DNA of 49,743 nucleotides from Ramlibacter sp. (GTDB lineage Bacteria; Pseudomonadota; Gammaproteobacteria; Burkholderiales; Burkholderiaceae_C): NCBI GenBank assembly GCA_030831585.1, contig JAURKV010000115.1, positions 1 to 49,743 of the forward strand, read 5' to 3'. Shown piece by piece: positions 46,585 to 49,743 of this stretch (position 1 is its first letter; each line of letters starts with the position of its first letter). The notes under the pieces were generated by a model. It saw only the letters and a program-made list of their open reading frames with translations, ran no database searches and was not told where the DNA came from. The position numbers and the translations under genes were made by a program.

Positions 46585-47541
46585 ATGCCCCGCGCTGCGC
46601 CGCCCGTCTCCGCCACCGTGTTGTCCAACCGGCTGATGGCCCGTGCGCGCTTTCGCCACCTGCAGGCGCTTGTGCGCCTGTGCGAGCTAGGCAGCCTGCA
46701 GCGCACCGCATCGGCGATGGGTATCACCCAGCCGGCAGTGACCCACCTGCTGGCCGACCTCGAGAGCCTGCTGGAGACGACACTGTTCCAGCGTCATGCG
46801 CGGGGAGTTCGGGCCACGCCGGCCGGCGCAGACCTGCTGCCGATCGCGCAGCAACTGCTGCAAGGCCTGCAAGCGGGCGCCGAGGCGGTGGCGGCGCGCC
46901 ACAGCGGTGGCGCGGGCCTGGTGCGGCTGGCGGCCTCGTCGGCGGCGGTACTCGGCCTGCTAGTTAACGCGTTGCCGGCCTTTCAGCGCCGATACCCGTA
47001 CATACAAGTGCAGCTGCGCGAGGCCGAGATCGACGGCCTACTGGCCAGCGTGTCACGCGGCGAGGTGGACATGGTGGCCTGTCGGCAGCCAGCGGTGGTA
47101 CCTCAGGGCTGGGGCTTTAGCGCGCTGGTGGAGGACGAGTTCGCCGTGATTTGCGCGCCCGACCATCCACTGACCCGCAGGCGCAAGCTGCAATGGGCCG
47201 ACCTGGCGTGCCAAACCTGGCTGCCGTCGCCCGCTGGCAGCCTGGCGCGCAGCCGATACGACGCCCTGGTTGAGGCCCGCTTCGACGAGGCGCCGCCCAG
47301 CGCTCAGGTGATTACGCGCAACCCCGCGCTCACTACCGCTTTGCTGCGGGACCAGCCGGCATTAGCGCTCGTGCCAACTGGTTCGGTGCGGCCGCAACTC
47401 GATGCCGGCCAAGTGGTAAGCCTTCAGTTGCCCGAGCGTCTGCCACTCGACCCGATCGGGGTGCTGGTGCCACAACAGGGCATGGGGCAGGCGACCCGGG
47501 AACTGGCGGAGTTCCTGCAGGGGCTCCACGCGCAGGGCTGA
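46585..47541 (+). CDS. LysR-family transcriptional regulator
   Basis: A 318-residue LysR regulator. The winged helix-turn-helix is RFRHLQALVRLCELGSLQRTASAMGITQPAVTHLLADLESLLETTLFQRHARGVRATPAG (about residues 23-81), a GbpR-like variant of the domain. The effector domain starts near 95 (GLVRLAASSAAVLGLLVNALPAFQRRYPYIQVQLREAEIDGLL) and follows the periplasmic-binding fold. It is divergent from the Bug-hydrolase operon and most likely regulates it in response to the ligand. The ATG at 46585 gives 17 residues before the HTH; an ATG further in (MARARFRHL) is an alternative. Confidence 0.93.
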   Translation: MPRAAPPVSATVLSNRLMARARFRHLQALVRLCELGSLQRTASAMGITQPAVTHLLADLESLLETTLFQRHARGVRATPAGADLLPIAQQLLQGLQAGAEAVAARHSGGAGLVRLAASSAAVLGLLVNALPAFQRRYPYIQVQLREAEIDGLLASVSRGEVDMVACRQPAVVPQGWGFSALVEDEFAVICAPDHPLTRRRKLQWADLACQTWLPSPAGSLARSRYDALVEARFDEAPPSAQVITRNPALTTALLRDQPALALVPTGSVRPQLDAGQVVSLQLPERLPLDPIGVLVPQQGMGQATRELAEFLQGLHAQG

Positions 47542-47612
47542 GGCGGACAGGCGGCAGTTAGAATCACGAGTCTTCCTACCCCTCGCGGGGAACCCTCAGA
47601 GAGGAGAGCGCC

Positions 47613-47756
47613 ATGTCCAACCCCACCGATCAGCACGCCAGCGAGACTCCCCACGACCCGATCGAGGACCTCGTGCACAGCATTCCCATCGTCCTGCCAG
47701 TGGCCGGCGGGGTGCTGATATTCCTGCTGGCGTTCATCGCCATTTCCATGGCCTGA
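47613..47756 (+). CDS. 47-residue single-pass membrane peptide
   Basis: Begins ATG with GAGGAG six bases upstream, an excellent ribosome-binding site. The product starts MSNPTDQHASETPHDPIEDL and ends with one membrane helix (IPIVLPVAGGVLIFLLAFIAISMA at about residues 24-47). The polar, acidic N-terminus would be cytoplasmic or periplasmic depending on topology. An intrinsic terminator follows 23 bases after the stop, so it is a complete single-gene transcription unit between the LysR gene and pckG. I do not recognise the family; small helices of this kind often act as subunits or regulators of membrane complexes. Confidence 0.75.
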   Translation: MSNPTDQHASETPHDPIEDLVHSIPIVLPVAGGVLIFLLAFIAISMA

Positions 47757-47778
47757 ACCTGTTTTTTCCCGGCCGCAG

Positions 47779-47812
47779 GGCCCGCGTTCGCTCAGGCGGC
47801 GCGGGCCTTTTT
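47779..47812 (+). terminator. Intrinsic terminator after the 47-residue peptide gene
   Basis: GGCCCGCG and CGCGGGCC form an 8-bp stem with a 13-base loop, followed by five T residues. The stem is perfect and GC-rich. It would end the small-gene transcript before pckG. Confidence 0.85.
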
Positions 47813-47881
47813 CATTTCTGGCGCGCCAGATGAATCCTTTGGGCGTCAATTCGGAGCGGAAGAGCCGGCAACGCATAACGT

Positions 47882-47898
47882 CATGCAAGTTTTGCATG
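47882..47898. promoter_or_regulatory. 17-bp palindromic operator upstream of pckG
   Basis: CATGCAA-GTT-TTGCATG is a perfect 7-bp inverted repeat with a 3-base centre. With the putative -10 TACAAT at 47940-47945 and start near 47952, its centre is about -62, a usual place for an activator. I do not match it to a named regulator. Confidence 0.6.
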
Positions 47899-47939
47899 GA
47901 ATCGGTGTGTAACCCGGGGCCGTTTAAGGGGGGCCTCCC

Positions 47940-47945
47940 TACAAT
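47940..47945 (+). promoter_or_regulatory. Putative -10 element of pckG
   Basis: TACAAT, one mismatch from TATAAT. No good -35 hexamer at 16-18 bp (the region is GC-rich), which fits activator dependence. Leader length to the ATG would be about 100 bases. Confidence 0.45.
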
Positions 47946-47982
47946 TCTTCGCCACTGAGAAGCTTTTCCGCGCGGCCACGCC

Positions 47983-48034
47983 AGATTTCCCAAGGGATCC
48001 GATCCCGTCACCCTTGGGAAATTTGGTTTTTAAC
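47983..48034 (+). promoter_or_regulatory. Long hairpin with T-run in the pckG leader (possible attenuator)
   Basis: ATTTCCCAAGGG and CCCTTGGGAAAT form a perfect 12-bp stem (14 with a G-T pair and an A-T pair) around a 14-base loop, followed by TTTGGTTTTT. An overlapping smaller hairpin GGGAT-CCG-ATCCC would compete with it. The GAGGAG ribosome-binding site of pckG begins 3 bases after the T-run. It could be a terminator/antiterminator switch, or a terminator for incoming transcripts. Confidence 0.6.
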
Positions 48035-48051
48035 TTGAGGAGCTCCGATTC

Positions 48052-49743
48052 ATGAACTCTCCCGCGATGCAGGGCCTGGCCCTCCACGCGCCCGTCTGGG
48101 TGCGTAACGCAAAGCTGGTGGCCTGGGTGGCTGATATGGCCGCCCTGTGCAAGCCCGACGCCATCCACTGGTGTGACGGCAGCGAAGCCGAATACAACCA
48201 GCTGTGCCAGCAGCTGGTCGACGCCGGCACCTTCAAGCGCTTGAACCCGGCCAAGCGCTCCAACTCCTACCTCGCCTGCTCCGACCCGTCAGACGTGGCT
48301 CGGGTGGAAGACCGCACCTTTATCTGCTCCGAAAAGAAGGACGAGGCTGGACCGACCAACAACTGGATGGCCCCGGCTGAGATGCGCGCCACCCTGCAGC
48401 CGCTGTTCGACGGCTGCATGCGGGGCCGCACGATGTACGTGGTGCCCTTCTCCATGGGGCCGCTGGGTTCGCCCATCGCTCACATTGGCGTGGAGCTCTC
48501 TGACAGCGCCTATGTGGCGGTCAACATGAAAATGATGACCCGCATGGGCAAGGCCGTTTATGACGTGCTGGGCGTGGACGGCGAGTTCGTGCCCTGCGTG
48601 CACACCGTCGGCGCGCCGCTGGCCCAGGGTGAGAAAGACAAGACCGCCTGGCCTTGCAACCCGACCACCAAATACATCGTTCACTACCCCGCCACGCGCG
48701 AGATTTGGTCTTATGGCTCGGGCTACGGCGGCAACGCGCTGCTGGGCAAGAAGTGCTTTGCGCTGCGCATCGCTTCGAACATGGGACGTGCGGCCGCGCA
48801 AGGACCCTCCGGTAGCCTGGGCTGGCTGGCCGAGCACATGCTGATCCTGGGCGTGACCAACCCCCAGGGCAAGAAATACCACGTGGCCGCCGCTTTCCCC
48901 TCGGCCTGCGGCAAGACCAACTTCGCGATGCTCATCCCCCCGCAGGGCTTCGACGGATGGAAGGTCACCACCATTGGCGACGACATCGCTTGGATCAAGC
49001 CAGGGCAGGACGGTCGCCTGTACGCCATCAACCCGGAAGCGGGTTACTTTGGTGTCGCCCCCGGCACCAACACGCTGACCAACCCGAACTGCATGGCCAG
49101 CCTGAACAAGGATGTCATCTTCACCAACGTCGCGCTGACCGACGACGGCGACGTGTGGTGGGAGGGCATGAGCGAAGCCCCCGCACATGCCATCGACTGG
49201 CAGGGCAAGGACTGGACGCCGGCGATCGCCAAGGAAACCGGCGCCAAGGCTGCCCACCCCAACGCCCGCTTCACCGTCGCGGCGACCAACAACCCGGCGC
49301 TGGACGCGGCCTGGGACGACCCGGCGGGCGTGGCCATCGACGCCTTCATCTTCGGCGGCCGCCGCTCCACCACGGTGCCACTGGTGACCGAGGCGCGCAA
49401 CTGGAACGAGGGCGTGTACATGGCGGCCACCATGGGCTCGGAGACCACGGCCGCGGCCTTCGGTCAGCAGGGCGTGGTGCGCCGCGGCCCCTTCGCGATG
49501 CTGCCGTTTGCCGGCTACAACATGTCCGACTACTTCCAGCACTGGCTGGACCTGGGCAAGAAGCTGGCCGCGGCTGGGGCTACGCTGCCGCGCATCTACA
49601 CCACCAACTGGTTCCGCAAGGGAGAAGACGGCAAGTTCGTCTGGCCCGGCTATGGCGAGAACATGCGCGTGCTCAAGTGGATGATCGACCGCATCGAGGG
49701 CCAGGCCCAAGGCAACGAGCATGTGTTCGGCGTGAGCCCGACC
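48052..49743 (+). CDS. pckG: Phosphoenolpyruvate carboxykinase (GTP), 3' end outside window
   Basis: Catalyses oxaloacetate + GTP to PEP + GDP + CO2 at the gluconeogenic branch point. The first 564 codons are in the window, most of a protein near 610-620 residues. The start [17 protein letters not shown] has GAGGAG upstream at good spacing. GTP-type marks are the P-loop cysteine motif [12 protein letters not shown] (K288), [12 protein letters not shown], the substrate loop [41 protein letters not shown] and [13 protein letters not shown] 477-codon antisense frame on the other strand is a shadow. Leader control elements are listed separately. The GTP class (rather than ATP class pckA) is usual in Comamonadaceae. 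Confidence 0.97.
   Translation, partial: MNSPAMQGLALHAPVWVRNAKLVAWVADMAALCKPDAIHWCDGSEAEYNQLCQQLVDAGTFKRLNPAKRSNSYLACSDPSDVARVEDRTFICSEKKDEAGPTNNWMAPAEMRATLQPLFDGCMRGRTMYVVPFSMGPLGSPIAHIGVELSDSAYVAVNMKMMTRMGKAVYDVLGVDGEFVPCVHTVGAPLAQGEKDKTAWPCNPTTKYIVHYPATREIWSYGSGYGGNALLGKKCFALRIASNMGRAAAQGPSGSLGWLAEHMLILGVTNPQGKKYHVAAAFPSACGKTNFAMLIPPQGFDGWKVTTIGDDIAWIKPGQDGRLYAINPEAGYFGVAPGTNTLTNPNCMASLNKDVIFTNVALTDDGDVWWEGMSEAPAHAIDWQGKDWTPAIAKETGAKAAHPNARFTVAATNNPALDAAWDDPAGVAIDAFIFGGRRSTTVPLVTEARNWNEGVYMAATMGSETTAAAFGQQGVVRRGPFAMLPFAGYNMSDYFQHWLDLGKKLAAAGATLPRIYTTNWFRKGEDGKFVWPGYGENMRVLKWMIDRIEGQAQGNEHVFGVSPT

Noticed and set aside
48289-49722. 477-codon minus-strand frame opposite pckG
   Set aside because: Antisense of a clearly coding gene with intact P-loop and GTP-PEPCK motifs; no plausible protein family.

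Overview
The window is a gene-dense, high-GC chromosomal segment of a betaproteobacterium, most likely order Burkholderiales and close to Comamonadaceae or Sphaerotilaceae. The signs are two Bug-type tripartite-tricarboxylate-transporter receptors, a torF-porin/glnK/amtB cluster, an ilvE/CHCC-zinc-finger/waaF cluster, a MetH encoded as two proteins with an S-adenosylhomocysteine (SAH) riboswitch, a recQ/DUF3297 pair and a GTP-type PEP carboxykinase. I see no rRNA, tRNA, CRISPR array, insertion sequence or prophage. No stretch longer than 300 bases lacks a gene; the largest gaps (38152-38445, 47757-48051, 32099-32321) are regulatory.

Layout. 1-3491: 3' end of uvrA, a YdjM-like membrane protein, then pyrF and a Bug receptor on the minus strand. 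3605-7452: a tightly coupled plus-strand operon of an isocitrate-lyase/PEP-mutase family lyase, LeuC-like and LeuD-like hydratase subunits, and an EamA exporter; it looks like a hydratase-plus-lyase route for a substituted C4-C6 dicarboxylate, with the divergent Bug receptor as likely uptake component. 7365-14441: a TPR/glycosyltransferase-like protein, an MBL hydrolase, an M48 protease, an AmpG-like permease and a CpxRA-like two-component pair with a putative CpxR box. 14443-19933: minus-strand housekeeping genes (waaF, CHCC zinc finger, ilvE, two membrane proteins, radA). 20036-25129: yjgN, alr, lplT, an EamA exporter and glutathione peroxidase. 25152-28626: an SMP-30-like lactonase with glcE and glcF but no glcD. 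28669-32321: a histidine-kinase-like orphan, then amtB, glnK and a TorF porin behind a sigma-54 promoter with two NtrC-like sites.

32322-43193 holds comM, the two metH halves, recQ and a DUF3297 gene. Two unfamiliar plus-strand genes flank metH2. The one lying between metH1 and metH2 (38446-39723) has a C-terminal domain resembling an ADP-ribosyltransferase fold with altered catalytic positions. metH2 keeps its own SAH riboswitch immediately upstream. 43302-44432 is a chain of small membrane-protein genes joined by GTGA overlaps behind an FNR-type box. 44589-47541 is a second Bug receptor with an alpha/beta hydrolase and a divergent LysR regulator. The window ends with a 47-residue membrane peptide gene, a terminator, and pckG (cut by the window edge), which has a 17-bp palindrome and a long hairpin in its leader.

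The most noteworthy items are the ART-like gene inside the split metH locus, the metH2 SAH riboswitch, the sigma-54/NtrC control region, the lyase-hydratase operon, and the pckG leader.
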